NCBI GenBank assembly: GCA_040755155.1
Contig: JBFMBP010000079.1
Span: 1-64,000 of the forward strand
Direction of reading: 5' to 3'
Length of the DNA stretch: 64,000 bases
Source: Candidatus Omnitrophota bacterium
Lineage (GTDB): Bacteria > Hinthialibacterota > Hinthialibacteria > Hinthialibacterales > Hinthialibacteraceae
Positions 45,201-55,625 of the stretch are shown in pieces. The notes beneath the pieces were generated by a model. The model had not been told where the DNA came from. It made no database searches and worked only from the letters and a program-made list of their open reading frames with translations. The number at the start of each line of letters is the position of its first letter. The stretch's first letter is position 1. The translations under genes were made by a program, and so were the position numbers.

Positions 45201-47851
45201 AGACTAATGACTTCTTGACCAGTCTTGGAATCCCATACTTTCGCTGTATGGTCAAAGCTTCCTGTAACTATTCGTTCTCCATCCGTGCTGAATGAAGCAG
45301 TAATAACAGGACCGTAATGCCCTTTGAGGCTTTTTATCTCCTGGCCAGTATCAGCATCCCAAATTTTTGCTGTATTGTCGTTGCTTCCCGTAAGAATGCG
45401 TTGGCCGTCCGGGCTGAATGATGCAAATACAACTTGGTTGGTATGCCCTTTGAGGCTTTTCATCTTTTGCCCCGTCTCGGCGTCCCACACTATGGCTGTG
45501 AAATCCTCACTCCCTGTAACGATGCGTTTAGCATCAGGACTGTATTCCACTGAGGTTATTGGCCCCGTATGTTTATCTAAAGTGATTACTTCATGCCCTG
45601 TTTCTAAATCCCACAATTTCGCTGTGTTGGCATTATTATGAACAACCTGACCCGACATAAATCCTTCTGTTTCAACCATACTAACCATATCCACCATAAC
45701 AATATGCTTACCGTCTGGGCTGATTGCCATTGTTAAAAAATTACCGGGAAGACGGAACGCCTCCCTGCCAGTTTCAGCACTCAACACTATGCCGCCATCT
45801 GCGATAATGTGAGTGCTGTCTGGACTGAATGCCACCGAAGTAACATAATTTGAAATCTTCTCGGAACTCATAATCTCCTGGCCGGTCTCCGCGCTCCACA
45901 CTTTTACTGTTCCATCCGCGCTCCCCGTGACAATGCGTTGCCCATCAGGGCTGTAGGCGACAGAACTTACCATATTTGAATGCTTATTGAGAGTGAATAA
46001 ATCCTGGTTGCAAAGCAATTGGTATCTTCCCCACTCCCAATTTCTGAATTGAGAAGGGCAGGCCATCAGCAATTCACGAGCGCGATCGAAACGTAAGTTT
46101 TTAATGCACTCGCCAGCAAATCCAATATTCGAATAATATTGCTCGCGTTCGGCGATATGACGTTGAATTCTTTCGCGTCTTAATCCATACCCCAATGCAA
46201 TGGAAAGTAAAATGATAATTCCCATTAAAAATGAAGACGCCATAGTGATCCTCCGGCGGAATTTCGCTCTGCGTTTTGCTTTTGCTTGTTCGGCTAGTCT
46301 TTCTCGGCGGCTGCCCAACGAGCGCAATTGTTGAACCAACTGCCCCGACGCCGTAAAACGATCTTGTGGATTTTCCGCGCAACAATGAGCTATATCCTCT
46401 TTCACTAATGGATCGTTGATGTTCTCCGACCACCCCATGGCTAGCGGACGAGATAAATCACCAACTAATAGCTGATATAAAACAACGCCAATAGAGTAAA
46501 TATCCGACCGTATCGATGCCGGTTTTCCGGCAATCAATTCCGGAGCCATGTAGAGATGCGTACCCGAACGCGAGGCGCTCTCTTCCGCCAATAGAGTCTG
46601 CGTAAAGCCCGCTCGCGTAATCCCCGATAGTGATTCGGTCGAGATCACTTGGCCGATGCCGAAGTCCGTTAACTTGACCTGGATATCTCCCGGCGATATT
46701 CCCCGGCCGCCTATGAGGATATTCGAGGGTTTTATGTCCCGATGGATGATGCCCGCGTCATGAGCGGCTTGAAGTGCCTGCGCGGCTTGAATGACGATCT
46801 CTATGCGGGTTTCCCAAGGGATATTCGTTGCGCCGCCGCGTCCATCCCACCATGTCAACAAATCTCTTCCTTCCACATATTCGGTAACGATATAGTAGGG
46901 AGGCTCATCGAAAAAAACATCGTGCAGCCGTACGATGTTGGGATGTTCGCCGATATGTTCTTTCAGAATCCGGAACAGCGTTACTTCCCGTTTGAGAGAA
47001 CGCACCCGGTCGGCCCGGAAGCAAAACTTGAAGACGCGGCATTCCTTGAGTTTGCGATGGCGCGCTTTCCATACTTCCCCAAATCCTCCTTCCCCCAGTT
47101 TCTCTTCCAAAATCCATTCCGTTCCGGGAACCGCAATTTCCAACGCCGGCCGCCATCCCAGCACCGGCTCGCTATCGGGAGAAATGCGGCGATAGGCTTT
47201 TTCCGAATCCGGGGGAGGAACGAGCGGCGCAATGCCTTTCTCGCCGACCTCGCAAATTTCCAGCGGCTCTTCCACCCCTTTCAGCGCATAGGGGCCATGA
47301 TTCAGCCAGGACAATTCGCCAACGCTCTCCAGTTCCTGCCCTTTTAAAACTTGCCGGGCGTTATCGAACACCGATCGAGTCATCAGAATTTGATCGGCAT
47401 AGCTCAACGACATGACCCGCGCGGCGCTGTCTACTTGAATGCCGAATAAATCTTTCGCCTTCGGCAAGTCTTCTCTTTCCTCGATAATCACCTCTCCCAG
47501 ATGAATCCCAATCCGGTCATAGAGGGGAAGAGGAGTCTCTTTGCTTAATGCGCGCAGTTTTGTCTGCAACAAGAGCGAGAATTTAACGGCGTCGGAAGGT
47601 TTGACGAATACGATGAAAAACGAATCGCCGGACGTATCGATTTCTTCGCCTTCGGGAAAGGAGGAAAGAAGCTCGCGAACCAGAGTATGATGGCGTTGGA
47701 TCAGCGCTACCCCTTTTTGATCGCCCAAATCCTGCTTGATCTTGGTGGAGCCGACGATATCCGTGAACAGGAGCGTGAGTAGAGCGGTTCGATGCTTGAG
47801 CCGGAATTCTTCAACTTTATTGCGATGCTGCGGAGTGATTTGCAGATCCAT
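42212..47851 (-). CDS. Giant class III cyclase / Ser-Thr kinase / WD40-repeat protein
   Basis: The 1879-residue product has four parts. Residues about 20-200 are a class III nucleotide-cyclase domain: FTDIVGST with metal-binding Asp31, SGDSFFIVF with Asp76, VDSAARV with Arg145; the usual Asn in this last motif is Asp141. Residues about 247-515 are a Hanks-type kinase: GEGGFGEVW, ATP lysine Lys275, HRDIKPSN (Asp372), DFG (Asp396), MAPEL. One membrane helix (about 536-556) follows. The rest (about 625-1850) consists of about 27 WD40 blades, nearly all with F/YSPDGKRI-VTGS...KVWDAETG, enough for four propellers. The key kinase residues are intact. Orientation would place the enzymes in the cytoplasm and the propellers outside. 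The blades are similar but not identical, so the array is old rather than a recent duplication. Monocistronic. Confidence 0.88.
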   Translation of the reverse strand: MDLQITPQHRNKVEEFRLKHRTALLTLLFTDIVGSTKIKQDLGDQKGVALIQRHHTLVRELLSSFPEGEEIDTSGDSFFIVFVKPSDAVKFSLLLQTKLRALSKETPLPLYDRIGIHLGEVIIEEREDLPKAKDLFGIQVDSAARVMSLSYADQILMTRSVFDNARQVLKGQELESVGELSWLNHGPYALKGVEEPLEICEVGEKGIAPLVPPPDSEKAYRRISPDSEPVLGWRPALEIAVPGTEWILEEKLGEGGFGEVWKARHRKLKECRVFKFCFRADRVRSLKREVTLFRILKEHIGEHPNIVRLHDVFFDEPPYYIVTEYVEGRDLLTWWDGRGGATNIPWETRIEIVIQAAQALQAAHDAGIIHRDIKPSNILIGGRGISPGDIQVKLTDFGIGQVISTESLSGITRAGFTQTLLAEESASRSGTHLYMAPELIAGKPASIRSDIYSIGVVLYQLLVGDLSRPLAMGWSENINDPLVKEDIAHCCAENPQDRFTASGQLVQQLRSLGSRRERLAEQAKAKRRAKFRRRITMASSFLMGIIILLSIALGYGLRRERIQRHIAEREQYYSNIGFAGECIKNLRFDRARELLMACPSQFRNWEWGRYQLLCNQDLFTLNKHSNMVSSVAYSPDGQRIVTGSADGTVKVWSAETGQEIMSSEKISNYVTSVAFSPDSTHIIADGGIVLSAETGREAFRLPGNFLTMAISPDGKHIVMVDMVSMVETEGFMSGQVVHNNANTAKLWDLETGHEVITLDKHTGPITSVEYSPDAKRIVTGSEDFTAIVWDAETGQKMKSLKGHTNQVVFASFSPDGQRILTGSNDNTAKIWDADTGQEIKSLKGHYGPVITASFSTDGERIVTGSFDHTAKVWDSKTGQEVISLKHGDSHRDSDPVTYAVFNSDGQRVLTYTGLGGAMKLWDVETGQEIKTLKGHSMIITCVSISSDGQRIVTGSLDKTAKVWDFKTGQEVISLEGHTAAIRSAAFSPDGKRIVTVSNDSTAKVWDLENCQGANILEEYPSLSEQKTALSPTGEFIVTSDKDNAAIVRDAETGSEVHRLDGHSGRISSLGFSPDGSRIVTGSWGKTTKVWDIETGEEILTLAGGSSSVYPAVFSPNGKLIATINQIENDQIITIYDAKTGHEIRCLKGISDSTHLMAFNPDGKHFITASSGGLNKLSNDELEKFADEIKIWDSETGREITCREITSQEGRAGKVVSAAFSPDGKRIVTGHGDKSAKVWDAETAQEIPKIEGHSVGITPEVFSPDGKRILMGGQDNTVKVWDAETWNELVSLEGHSAPVHSAVFSPDGKQIATVSEGNIIKVWDAETGQIITTIEDHANILVFEAFSPDGKRIAARSWIKGQPGPGMEDSEEKIQIWDAKTGTKISSLEGVFGFVYSMLFNPDGNRIVTVSPGKKVEVFTDNTVFNLDEINLVVWDAETGREINRLDNSTSVFLSVGVSPDGKRIAMGCQDNTVKIWDFETLRELFSLEGHSAPVLYMAFSPDGKQIATGSMFKIVKVWNAETGQEITSLEKYSASIITIVFSQDGERIATEYEDHAKKIWNTRTGQEIISIKGLPNLISSIDLMAFTPDSKHFVTVSYNKSPKLFLDGLGESSDEVKIWDTRTGQEVISLSGLSGMVNSVVFSPDGKRIITKDVDGSQVWDIETGQTIIDSQSQSLTGKFSFSSAVFSPSGAHIVTTGWDSGWGENSKKDLSKVWDAKTGQELFIFEGNMPAAYSPDGKKIATGAINKTAKVWDAKTGKELITLRGHSGPVASLAFSPDGRRIVTGGGMGDGTVKVWNANTGRELISLEGRSSSVKSVSFSPDGKRIIVEYDSGAPKVWNAFPWREEDYPADSIAPFEERVELYKREYWRERLAKQKTP

Positions 47852-47988
47852 ATTAGCATACCCCTTTCCCGAGCCGGAGAATCAGGCTGCTATACTGATG
47901 GCTTGCCAACGCATAAATCCTATTGGTAAATAAGATTATTAATCCAATAACCAGGCGCCTTTATATAGGCGATTGCGCAACAAATGCA

Positions 47989-48016
47989 ATAGCCCGTCCT
48001 AACGAGTCCGGGCTAT
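47989..48016 (-). terminator. Possible terminator of the propeller operon
   Basis: ATAGCCCG (47989-47996) pairs with CGGGCTAT (48009-48016). On the minus strand the stem is followed by TGCATTTGTT, a weak T-rich tail, 36 bases after the stop at 48053. Confidence 0.45.
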
Positions 48017-48052
48017 CGGCATTTCGGCGTCCTATTTTTCTTTCCGGCGGAA

Positions 48053-49132
48053 TTAGGCTGATTCAATGCGGGGAAAGTACAGCCATAAGTGGCCGAGATC
48101 GTCGTTTTCTCCGAAATAGATTTCCCCGTCTTTTCCCGTAACCGCTCCGCCGAAGAGATAACCATAGCGGCGGCGTTCGATCGTCGAAAGCGCTACGCCC
48201 AGGTCGTTGATTTCCTTGCGGCCCGGATGATAAGAGAAGAGATGAGCCATTCCTTCGCCGCAACTGCCGAAAATTCTGCCATCGCAGGTAACGGACAGAG
48301 ATCCGACGGGGGATAAAGGCGTTTGGCCCAAGCTGGGGCTGAAACCGCTCTCCTCTTCGTAAGCGAAGAGTTGGCCTTCGTCGTCGGTTAAGTAAAGCGT
48401 TCCATTGCGATTGTCGTTGGCCCATATCAATTGGGCTTGATCCCATTTTCCTTTGGGAAGTTTAACGGCGCGCCGCTGCAATTGGCGGGAAGCGAGATCG
48501 AAGCGCCAAAGCGCATTTTCATCGTCCAGACCATAAAACCGGTTTTGCGAGCTGGAAACGATGCGCCCGCGGCCTAAAAGACTTGCCGCCGGTTCGAACT
48601 TCTTCTCGTCGAGATCGACGACGAATAAGGAATGATTGGAGACTCCCACGGCGAAGCGTTTCGACGAATCGGACGCGGCGTGAACGATGGTTTCTCCATC
48701 GGGCAATTTTTGGATTTCCTCGAACGGCGAGCGCGAGAATCCCCATTCTTGAATCAAGTCAAAGGGCAATCCTTGCAGTCTGCGGCTTACGATGCGTCCG
48801 CCGTTGGCGCCGTTGACGAAAGCGGCGAATCGCGAGGGACCGCAGCAGACGGCGGCGCATTGATTCGACCCATCCACGGCGCCCATATCGAAGACGGCGC
48901 CGGTAACTCCGCGAAACATGGCGGCGAAGAGATGCGTTTTTACGCCGCTGGTTCCGCCGTAAACGTCGCCTTCCAGCGAGACGTCCAGCGCCGTAATGCG
49001 GCTTTCGTCGGCGGCGATGGGAATGCTGGCGCCGGGAAAGCAGAGGGGAAAGGCGATGAGGCGGCCTTCGGATACGAAAGCGCCGTGATGAATTTCTTGG
49101 GCGGATAAGGTTTTGGATTTGTTTTGGCTCAT
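48053..49132 (-). CDS. Cytoplasmic beta-propeller protein of unknown function
   Basis: The 359-residue protein consists of repeated beta blades (GTLYLTDDEGQLFAYEEES, GRIFGSCGEGMAHLFSYHPG, GEIYFGENDDLGHLWLYFP) like a seven-bladed propeller, without a signal peptide. It has no recognised catalytic residues. It is the last gene of a three-gene operon with another propeller protein (Tat signal) and a PmoA-like protein. The ATG at 49132 lies four bases after the previous stop, with GGGGGTGA just upstream; an earlier ATG at 49168 would overlap the preceding gene. Role unknown. Confidence 0.68.
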   Translation of the reverse strand: MSQNKSKTLSAQEIHHGAFVSEGRLIAFPLCFPGASIPIAADESRITALDVSLEGDVYGGTSGVKTHLFAAMFRGVTGAVFDMGAVDGSNQCAAVCCGPSRFAAFVNGANGGRIVSRRLQGLPFDLIQEWGFSRSPFEEIQKLPDGETIVHAASDSSKRFAVGVSNHSLFVVDLDEKKFEPAASLLGRGRIVSSSQNRFYGLDDENALWRFDLASRQLQRRAVKLPKGKWDQAQLIWANDNRNGTLYLTDDEGQLFAYEEESGFSPSLGQTPLSPVGSLSVTCDGRIFGSCGEGMAHLFSYHPGRKEINDLGVALSTIERRRYGYLFGGAVTGKDGEIYFGENDDLGHLWLYFPRIESA

Positions 49133-49136
49133 GATT

Positions 49137-50501
49137 TCACCCCCACATGCGGATGGGCAGATGCGCATTCGGTTTCTTGCGGTCGGCGGGCATGGTCAAG
49201 CGGAAAATCCCGACGGGATGCGGATGGCCGACATGGCCGAAAAAGAGGTCGCCGTTACGATCGACGGCGCCGCGCGAGACGTACTGGGCTAAGCCGTCGG
49301 GACGTTCGAGCAGGGCGGCTTCCTCCCGCGCCAGAGTTTGAGGATTGAGGCGCCAGACGACGCCCTCCCGCTCCTTGCGGGCGGCGGGCATCGGATTGTA
49401 AGCCGGATCGCGCCAGCGGGACGCGACGAAATAGAGTTGTCCGTCGCCCGCAAAAACGAATCCCCCGCAATGGTCGGTGAAAGTATCCACCGGCAAAGTA
49501 GGATCGCGGTCTTGAGTGGCGGGGCCGAGGTCTTCCACGCGGCCCCATTCGCCCTCGTTGGGCCAGATGCGCATTAGCCACGGCATGGCGATCCAAGTTC
49601 CGGCGTAAATGCACTCGCCGTCGGGCGAGGCGACGGCGTCGTAGAAGACGCTATGCCAGCCGGTTTGAAAATTGGGATTGTGGGGCAGGACGTAGGGCGA
49701 CGTTTCCAGACGGTCTTTTTCGGGATCGTAGCGGATCAAGCGTCCATAATCGCTAGTCGTCCATATGCGATGTTTTTTATCCATAAATAATACTTGCGCA
49801 TTGACCGACCCAATTCGCCCCGCGTCGCGTTGCGTGCGTTTCTTCAAATCGAAAATGATAAAATGATCGCGGGGATAGCTGAGGGCGTAGAGCAGGCCGC
49901 GCTCCTCGTCATGCAGCAGGCAGCGGCAGCCTTCTTTGGGAATGATCGTCTCCCACCATAGGATTTCGTCGCTCTTGGTATCGTAAGCCAAAAGGGCGCT
50001 GCCGCGAAAACAACGCTTCTCGTCGTGCCAGGAGCGCCAGGGAGAGTAGGCGGGCTGGTCGATAGGCGGTCCGGAAAGATGGGTGGCCATATAGAGAATG
50101 CCGTCATGCATCGAGGGGGCGAAGCTGTAGTGGATTTTGCACTGCGTCGCCCGTCCCGAATTGCCGGGATCGTCTACGGCTTTATCCAGGTCGAAAAGAT
50201 AATCCAGCGCATCGGTTTTTTCGTTGTAGCGTACGACTTTTACAATTCCCCCCGGATGCCCCTCGCAGCAGGCGGAAGCGTAGATGCGCCCGTCCGGCCC
50301 CACGGATAGGGACCAGCAGGAGTCGGAATCGGGATGTTGCGCGAATGGATGCCAGTGGCAGGTATAAGGCGCTTCGCCGGGAGAAGCGTCTTGCGCCTTG
50401 GCGGTTGCGCCCGCCGCCAACGCCAGCGCCGCGCCGCCCGCCATCCTGGCGCCAAACGCCCGGCGGGATATGGCATTATGGCCGAGTTCGGTATTCATCA
50501 T
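49137..50501 (-). CDS. Tat-exported beta-propeller protein
   Basis: The 454-residue protein carries a twin-arginine signal (ISRRAFGARMAGGAALALAA, then AGATAKAQ). A propeller of six to seven blades follows, with sequences such as GLLYALSYPRDHFIIFDLKK, HRIWTTSDYGRLIRYDPEKD and GQLYFVASRWRD. A Cys-rich patch (CRCLLHD, ASACCEGHPGG) may bind metal or form disulphides. It could be a substrate-binding or lactonase-like protein; no catalytic set is recognised. It lies 40 bp after the PmoA-like gene and directly precedes the second propeller gene, so all three are probably one transcript. Confidence 0.7.
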   Translation of the reverse strand: MMNTELGHNAISRRAFGARMAGGAALALAAGATAKAQDASPGEAPYTCHWHPFAQHPDSDSCWSLSVGPDGRIYASACCEGHPGGIVKVVRYNEKTDALDYLFDLDKAVDDPGNSGRATQCKIHYSFAPSMHDGILYMATHLSGPPIDQPAYSPWRSWHDEKRCFRGSALLAYDTKSDEILWWETIIPKEGCRCLLHDEERGLLYALSYPRDHFIIFDLKKRTQRDAGRIGSVNAQVLFMDKKHRIWTTSDYGRLIRYDPEKDRLETSPYVLPHNPNFQTGWHSVFYDAVASPDGECIYAGTWIAMPWLMRIWPNEGEWGRVEDLGPATQDRDPTLPVDTFTDHCGGFVFAGDGQLYFVASRWRDPAYNPMPAARKEREGVVWRLNPQTLAREEAALLERPDGLAQYVSRGAVDRNGDLFFGHVGHPHPVGIFRLTMPADRKKPNAHLPIRMWG

Positions 50502-50541
50502 TCCTTTCCCTTCTTGAAATTTTATCTTCTATTCATGGCTA

Positions 50542-51522
50542 TTATTTGGGCGATGTTTTATCCATTATATCCAGTGGTTTGTCGGCAAATCGCTTCCATT
50601 GTTCTTCAATGGCGTCCTTTGGCTTTAAATCGCTGTGAATATAAAGGCCGTAGCGCAAGCGCAATGGCTCGCCCGGCTTGAGTTCGATCGCGCCGTCGAG
50701 ATTAAGGCAAATTCCCATCCACCCGTCGTTGCGGACGTGAAATTTCGAAGGATATGTTTGATTGGAGGGATGATCGAATAAGGTTATGCCTTCGATGGCG
50801 GTATGGCTGATGGCGCCGCTGTAATCCACCCATTTGGCGGGCTTGCGGAAGATTTCTTGTTCGTCCGTTTGTCCTTCGGAATTGCGGATGGTTCCGCCGC
50901 CATCGTTGACGCCGATGGTTTTGGCTACGCGGACGCCAATCATGCCAAAAGGCGTTTCGCCCAGCGTAACTTTTTCGTTTTTCGCCGAGAAAGAGAAATC
51001 GAGAATCAATAGCCATTCGCGGTTGTCCATCTCTTCGACGGCGATGCGGCGCGTCTCTTCCAACAGGACTTTTTCTGCGCCGCCGATCCAATCGTTTTTA
51101 GTTAATAGAAAGGCTTCGTTTTCGCCGTCCTCGATTTGCAGGATTTCCCGATGAACGACTCGCCCTTGGCCTTGATCGCTCCAAAAATCCACTCCATTAA
51201 CGTTGTTGTGGGAAATCCAAACGGAATTATGATGGCTGTGGCTTTGGGGATCGCGCGGATGTCCCATGCGGGTTAACGAACGGCCTGACGGTCCGATAAG
51301 GGGATAGAGAAACGTCCGTCGCAGGTTGGGGCCGAAATGATAGCGAGCAATTTCAACGCCTTCCCGTTGGAAAGAGATTTGGTCGTAAGGCAGAGGGACC
51401 GCCTGAATATGGGGAATGGTTTTCAATTTAGGAAATGGGTTTTGCGTCCATCCATCCCATCCCGGCGCCAGCGATAGGATGACGGGAAGAAGCATTCGAA
51501 ACCGGCGGACAAGATATTTCAT
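50542..51522 (-). CDS. Secreted PmoA-like (DUF6807) protein
   Basis: The 326-residue protein has an N-terminal signal peptide (LLPVILSLAPGWDGWTQ). The body matches the DUF6807 family, often annotated PmoA: YHFGPNLRRTFLYPLIGPSG, HPRDPQSHSHHNSVWISHN with clustered His, GRVVHREILQIEDG, and a C-terminal GEPLRLRYGLYIHSDL. Despite the name these are not methane monooxygenase subunits; they occur next to sugar and glycoside genes in heterotrophic bacteria. First gene of the three-gene operon. Confidence 0.82.
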   Translation of the reverse strand: MKYLVRRFRMLLPVILSLAPGWDGWTQNPFPKLKTIPHIQAVPLPYDQISFQREGVEIARYHFGPNLRRTFLYPLIGPSGRSLTRMGHPRDPQSHSHHNSVWISHNNVNGVDFWSDQGQGRVVHREILQIEDGENEAFLLTKNDWIGGAEKVLLEETRRIAVEEMDNREWLLILDFSFSAKNEKVTLGETPFGMIGVRVAKTIGVNDGGGTIRNSEGQTDEQEIFRKPAKWVDYSGAISHTAIEGITLFDHPSNQTYPSKFHVRNDGWMGICLNLDGAIELKPGEPLRLRYGLYIHSDLKPKDAIEEQWKRFADKPLDIMDKTSPK

Positions 51523-51652
51523 CGTAATATAACCTCGTTTTCGATGAATGATTCATACCATAAAAAAAAGCGTTTGTCTCGTGCCTGTTTCAAATTCCTT
51601 TATAAAAATGCCGAAGCCAACGCCGATCCTGCGATAAAGATTATCGCGCAGC

Positions 51653-52363
51653 TCAGATGCCGGGATTGCTATCATTGGAATTATTCGCGTTATTTGGGGA
51701 TGGTTGCGGCGCATAGACTCCCACAAGGCGTGAGACCAACAGCGCGATGTAAAATAAACCCGTCATGGCCTCCAGAATGACCAAGGATTGGGCTTGGGGC
51801 GTGAGCGGAGTGATATCGCCGTAACCCAGCGTGGCGATGGTGACGAAACTGAAATAGAGGAAGTGATACCATTCGAAGCGGCCATCCATCAACGGCATAG
51901 GCGATGCGAGATGATACGATCCTGGATATAGCAATTCCACAATGGCGTATAGCGCGCCCCAGGCGATGCCGATGAGGATGAATAAACTGATGGCGGCGAA
52001 TATGACGTCTTTGTCGACGACGGGAGCGCGGACGATATAAAGCAATAAGGATATAGAGATATAAGCCATAAATACGATGGATATGACATTGGAAAAAATA
52101 CGAAGGCCGAGACTGATTTCTTGATGAAAATATTCAGCGATGAAGATTTGCATAATCGTGGCGGCGAGCCAGGGCAGACCGAAGAGCAGTCCAATAAGAA
52201 ACTGGATTTTGTTAATCGCTATAGCATAGAGACTAGTAAAAAGAATCGCTGTGAAGATCGTATTCAATAAAATTTGCTGTTTGTATAGATAGGGATAGAC
52301 AATCAGTATCGACAACAGATTGGCGAATAAGAAGACGCAATGATGCTTGCGCAATTCCCTCAT
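51653..52363 (-). CDS. Two-pore-helix type K+ channel with extra N-terminal helices
   Basis: The 236-residue membrane protein has about six hydrophobic helices. Between the last two lies the pore sequence FVTIATLGYGDITP, which contains the K+ selectivity filter T-L-G-Y-G-D. Four N-terminal helices (for example ILLNTIFTAILFTSLYAIA) have no regularly spaced Arg/Lys, so it is not clearly voltage-gated; there is no RCK domain. It would form a tetramer in the inner membrane. The tail is Asn/Ser-rich and short. The ATG at 52363 opens the first helix. It lies 108 bp downstream of the NDH-2 gene on the same strand. Confidence 0.85.
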   Translation of the reverse strand: MRELRKHHCVFLFANLLSILIVYPYLYKQQILLNTIFTAILFTSLYAIAINKIQFLIGLLFGLPWLAATIMQIFIAEYFHQEISLGLRIFSNVISIVFMAYISISLLLYIVRAPVVDKDVIFAAISLFILIGIAWGALYAIVELLYPGSYHLASPMPLMDGRFEWYHFLYFSFVTIATLGYGDITPLTPQAQSLVILEAMTGLFYIALLVSRLVGVYAPQPSPNNANNSNDSNPGI

Positions 52364-52471
52364 CGAATAATCATCCTTGTTTTGTTAAAATGTAGTGTAT
52401 ATTCGGCATGAAGAGGATTATAAAACGAGGGCGAAACGAACGATACTCCAATGCTATTGCTGTCGGAGAAT

Positions 52472-53794
52472 TTAGGCAGGGGGAGGATTTCGCTTGGATT
52501 CGCCGCTCTCTTTTAGAACGAGGGATTCCTGATGGGTGATGAGGCGCGCCCCGCGATTACGCGTGAAATAATTGTACGCCCATTGAAAGAATACAATGAG
52601 GCGGTTGTCGTATTCCACCAAATACATGATATGAACGAATAGCCATAACAGCCACGCCATAAAGCCGGAAACGCGCAGACCTTTGATGTTGGCGACGGCC
52701 GACGAACGGCCGATGACAGCCAAACTCCCCTTATCGAAATAGCGGAAGGGCGCCATCGTTTCGCCCTGGATTTTTTTTCGAACCGCTTTGGCGGCGTAGC
52801 GTCCCTGCTGCATCGCCACGGGCGCCACTCCCGGCAAAGCTTGTCCGTCTTGTTCGAAATGAGCCAGATCGCCAATGATCAGAATTTCTGGATGTCCCTT
52901 GAGGCTCAAATCCGGCTCAACGATGACTCGTCCAATGCGGTCTAGTTGCGCTCCCGCCTTGTCGGCAAGGATTTTGGCAAGGGGAGAAGCCTGCACACCC
53001 GCCGCCCACAGCGTTGTCCGGGCGGGAATGCATTCGCTGGTTTCGCCGGTGCGCAGGATCACGGCTTGCGGATCGATGTCGGTGACGATGGTATTTACGC
53101 GCACGGTTACTCCATGACGTTCAAGATCGCATTTCGCCTGGGCGGATAGGGATTCGGGATAGGAGGGCAGTACTCGCGCCCCCCCCTCCACTAAAAGAAT
53201 GCGAGCTTGGGTTGGATCGATGGAGCGAAAATCGTTTTTCAGGGTAAAGCGGGCCAATTCGCCTAATGCGCCCGCCAATTCCACTCCCGTAGGGCCGCCG
53301 CCGACGATGACGGTATTCAACCACGCACGCCGCTTTTCGGGATCGGTCTCTCGTTCCGCCGCTTCGAAAGCCAGAAAGATGCGCCGCCTTATTTCCGTCG
53401 CGTCCTCGATGGTTTTAAGGCCGGGCGCCGATGCTTCCCATTGGTCGTGGCCGAAATAAGAATGTTTGACTCCCGCGGCTACGATGAGGAAATCGTATTC
53501 TATTTCTTCATCCTGAAGAATCACTCGCCGATTGATAGGATCGATATCGATCACTTCGCCCATCAATGTTTTAATGTTCTTATGGCGTTTTAAAACGGCT
53601 CGCAGGGGAGAGGCGATATCTCCCGGCGATAAGCCGCCTGTCGCCACTTGATAGAGAAGCGGTTGGAAAAGATGAAAATTGCGTTTGTCAATCAATGCCA
53701 CATCCGCTTTCGCTCTTTTCAACGCCTTGGCGGCGTAGAGGCCGCCGAATCCGCCGCCGATTATGACGATGCGAGGTTTAGCATTCATATTCAT
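52472..53794 (-). CDS. ndh: Type II NADH:quinone oxidoreductase
   Basis: The 440-residue flavoprotein has two dinucleotide motifs, IVIIGGGFGGLYAAKAL at the start (FAD) and VIVGGGPTGVELAGAL near residue 165 (NADH). The ILIIGDLAHFEQDG segment closes the FAD site. A C-terminal amphipathic membrane region follows (FMAWLLWLFVHIMYLVEYDN). NDH-2 enzymes oxidise NADH and pass electrons to quinone without pumping protons, so the organism has a respiratory chain. Full-length; start at ATG 53794, with a second ATG two codons later. No complex I genes are near. Confidence 0.9.
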   Translation of the reverse strand: MNMNAKPRIVIIGGGFGGLYAAKALKRAKADVALIDKRNFHLFQPLLYQVATGGLSPGDIASPLRAVLKRHKNIKTLMGEVIDIDPINRRVILQDEEIEYDFLIVAAGVKHSYFGHDQWEASAPGLKTIEDATEIRRRIFLAFEAAERETDPEKRRAWLNTVIVGGGPTGVELAGALGELARFTLKNDFRSIDPTQARILLVEGGARVLPSYPESLSAQAKCDLERHGVTVRVNTIVTDIDPQAVILRTGETSECIPARTTLWAAGVQASPLAKILADKAGAQLDRIGRVIVEPDLSLKGHPEILIIGDLAHFEQDGQALPGVAPVAMQQGRYAAKAVRKKIQGETMAPFRYFDKGSLAVIGRSSAVANIKGLRVSGFMAWLLWLFVHIMYLVEYDNRLIVFFQWAYNYFTRNRGARLITHQESLVLKESGESKRNPPPA

Positions 53795-53914
53795 TTCCCA
53801 AAACTAGCAGCCTATGGATTTTGAAATTCCATTTTGCGAATGCGCGCCAAAACATTCGATCGTCTTCTCTATAATTGCATGAGCCAAACATTTTCTTCAA
53901 ATTACTGCTACTCT

Positions 53915-53998
53915 ATGACATTTGTAATTGTCCCCTCGCCATCCGGGAGAGGGTTAGGGGGCTTATTCAACATTGCAACGTTCAAAATCAAATGTCAT
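53915..53998. repeat. MITE-like element, family A, copy 2
   Basis: ATGACATTTG (53915-53924) is exactly reversed at 53989-53998. The core (CCCCTCGCC, GGGAGAGGGTTAGGG, ATTCAAC, CAAAATCA) matches the element at 15848-15937. Three of the arm differences between the copies are compensatory. The rest of the 326-base gap (53795-54120) holds nothing recognised. Confidence 0.72.
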
Positions 53999-54120
53999 TG
54001 AATACTACTGTCCCGGCGTTGAAAAAGAAAAATATTATAACGCAATGAATCGCTTCTGGCATCCTATTGAGTTACAAAACATATTCGATACAATTCTTAG
54101 AGAAATTGGAGAAGAAGAAC

Positions 54121-55600
<1,480 letters not shown>

Positions 55601-55625
55601 AAAAAGGCTTCTCGGATAACAATTT

